This document shows, piece by piece, positions 62,841 to 64,000 of a stretch of 64,000 nucleotides of DNA (positions are counted from its first letter, which is position 1; the number at the start of each line of letters is the position of its first letter). Position numbers and translations under genes: made by a program. The notes below the pieces were generated by a model. The model did not search any database. It saw nothing but the letters and a program-made list of their open reading frames with translations, and was not told where the DNA came from. Source of the stretch: DASXAI01 sp963728985 (GTDB lineage: Bacteria; Actinomycetota; Acidimicrobiia; Acidimicrobiales; Ilumatobacteraceae); assembly GCA_963728985.1 (NCBI GenBank), contig CAVSME010000003.1:434001-498000 (forward strand), read 5' to 3'.

Positions 62841-63981
62841 CTAACCGAGCGGGAGCTCGTCGAGGTCGACGCCGCAGAGCAGCTCGCCGTCGAACTCGGA
62901 GCGGGCCCGGGCCTCGAAGCTCTCCTCGGGCACCTCGCCGTCGCCGGGCACCAGGTGCGACAGGACCAGCGTGCCCACCCCCGCCCGTTTGGCGATGGCG
63001 CCGGCGTGCTCGGGCGCGGTGTGGGCGCTGGACAGGTGGTTGCGGATGGCGTCGTAGTTGGGCAGGTGGGTGAGGCGCGACATCGAGCGCGTCGACGTCG
63101 ATGGTCTCGTGCACGAGGATGTCGGCGCCGCGGGCGAGGCGGGCCACGTTGTCGCACGGTCCGGTGTCGCCCGAGAACACCACGGAGCCGGCAGGGGTGT
63201 CGAAGCGGTAGCCGAAGGCGGGGAACACCGGCGCGTGCTGCACGAGGATGGCCGAGACCTGCACACCGTTGTCGTCTTCGGGATGGATCACGACGGGCTC
63301 CATCTCCGGCGCCGCCGCCGCCGGTGTGCTGCCGTCACCGGTGACACCGAGATCGATGTCGGGCACGTAACCGTCGCGCCGCACGCCCATCTCCCGGACG
63401 CGCACGGCGTCGGTGACCGGCGCCCGGCCCTCGTCGAAGACGCGGAGGTTGATGTTGTAGGCGAAGGCCCGCAACAGCAGGTCCAGCGTGTCGCGGGTGC
63501 CCGGCGTGGGCGCGTCGGGGAAGACCAGTGGGCGCCCTGCGCCGGGAGGGAACTCGGGGATGGGCAGACCCGCCGGCGCGGGACCGATGACGTCGAGCAC
63601 GGGCGGCGGCCAGCTGCCGACGAACACGTTGACCAGGTCCATGATGTGGTCGGCGTGCAGGTGGGTGAGGAAGATGTTGCGCACGAGCGGGCGCCCGCCG
63701 CTGTCGTAGCCGGGGTTCAGCGTGAGCCCCGCCCGCCACGCCTGGGCGTGGGCGCCCTCGCCGAGGTCGACGAGATAGGCGGCGTCACCGGCGACCACGG
63801 CGTTCGAGTACCCGCACCGCGTCGACTTGGGGTTGGCGCCGCCGGCCGTGCCGAGCAGGACCAGGCGGTGGGCGGCGTCCGTGCGGTGGCGCGGCCGGCG
63901 GTCACGCAGGAGGGCACGCCAGCCAGTCTCGTCAGCGCCGAGCGAGGCGGCGGCGCGAAGCGCGTCGGAGGCGTGGCACAC
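62841..63981 (-). pseudogene. Metallo-beta-lactamase-fold hydrolase gene with a frameshift
   Basis: The first frame (GTG 63981) gives VLLGTAGGANPKSTRCGYSN, YLVDLGEGAHAQAWRAGL, RNIFLTHLHADHIMDLVNVF (H-x-H-x-D-H zinc motif) and FDTPAGSVVFSGDTGPCDNV (later metal Asp), ending near VHETIDVDAL. Around 63076-63095 one base too many shifts the frame; the other frame carries the expected end: LTHLPNYDAIRNHLSSAHTA, PEHAGAIAKRAGVGTLVLSH, LVPGDGEV. Joined, about 379 residues, an arylsulfatase/RNase Z-like MBL protein. The promoter box TAGCGT lies nine bases upstream of the start at the window edge. Confidence 0.82.
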
Positions 63982-63990
63982 GGCTTGCCC

Positions 63991-63996
63991 ACGCTA
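63991..63996 (-). promoter_or_regulatory. -10 box TAGCGT for the MBL gene
   Basis: TAGCGT on the minus strand, nine bases before GTG 63981, near the window end. Confidence 0.4.
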
Positions 63997-64000
63997 ACCG

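Overview
The window is GC-rich and densely packed, and reads as a chromosomal segment of an actinobacterium (Actinomycetota; I lean towards Acidimicrobiia, from inference only). The support is an Eis-like acetyltransferase, a mycobacterial-type SerC, an F420-type luciferase-like oxidoreductase, an SCO6745-like protein, GTG/TTG starts, and many genes with a TANNNT -10 box 6-9 bases before the start codon, which is the leaderless mRNA layout common in this phylum. I found no tRNA, rRNA, CRISPR array, transposase or phage gene.

Layout. 1-16 kb is mainly amino-acid biosynthesis: serA, aspC and a divergent serC; an acquired-looking membrane protein; a 2OG-Fe(II) oxygenase; metY; then ilvB-ilvN-ilvC behind a leader-peptide attenuator, and ilvD. 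15.5-19.2 kb holds two ABC-2 modules (ATPase-permease twice). 19.4-27.7 kb is housekeeping: Eis, Fur, TetR, ROK kinase, gatB-gatA-gatC, lgt and an esterase. 27.8-41 kb is a mosaic of short units with many regulators: ferredoxin/TetR, DUF3565-DUF1971, a DUF4015 protein, a broken DUF72 gene, thioesterase, MocR/AhpD/PPOX, a broken secreted GlcG-like gene, MFS/TetR, M14 lipoprotein, NlpC/P60, SCO6745-like and TetR. 41-53 kb is catabolic: an acyl-CoA synthetase scar, amidohydrolases, SMP-30 lactonases, a 2OG oxygenase, ABC-F, ArsR-SRPBCC, an orphan molybdenum hydroxylase large subunit, and a Nei-type glycosylase. 53.9-64 kb looks like an aromatic or heterocycle degradation island: an HpaB-type monooxygenase fused to an IclR regulator, VOC dioxygenase, a second orphan molybdenum hydroxylase, RraA-like aldolase, RidA, HpcH/HpaI aldolase, LLM oxidoreductase, 2-oxopent-4-enoate hydratase and a frameshifted MBL hydrolase.

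The most unusual material lies between genes. A 20-bp palindrome (37222-37241) appears to supply both -10 boxes, both start codons and probably the operator of a divergent TetR/MFS pair. Spacers inside three operons (ilvB-ilvN, gatC-gatA, ABC ATPase-permease) carry a mini-ORF that overlaps the upstream stop and the downstream start at the same time; two of the three are copies of one repeat. A hairpin-rich insertion flanked by 13-bp direct repeats splits the start of an ABC ATPase gene and creates a leader ORF whose stop touches the new ATG. Three further dispersed repeat families occur at gene junctions.

Four otherwise recognisable genes carry single frameshifts (31.56, 35.2, 43.5 and 63.1 kb). 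They could be real decay or sequence error; I cannot tell which from sequence alone.
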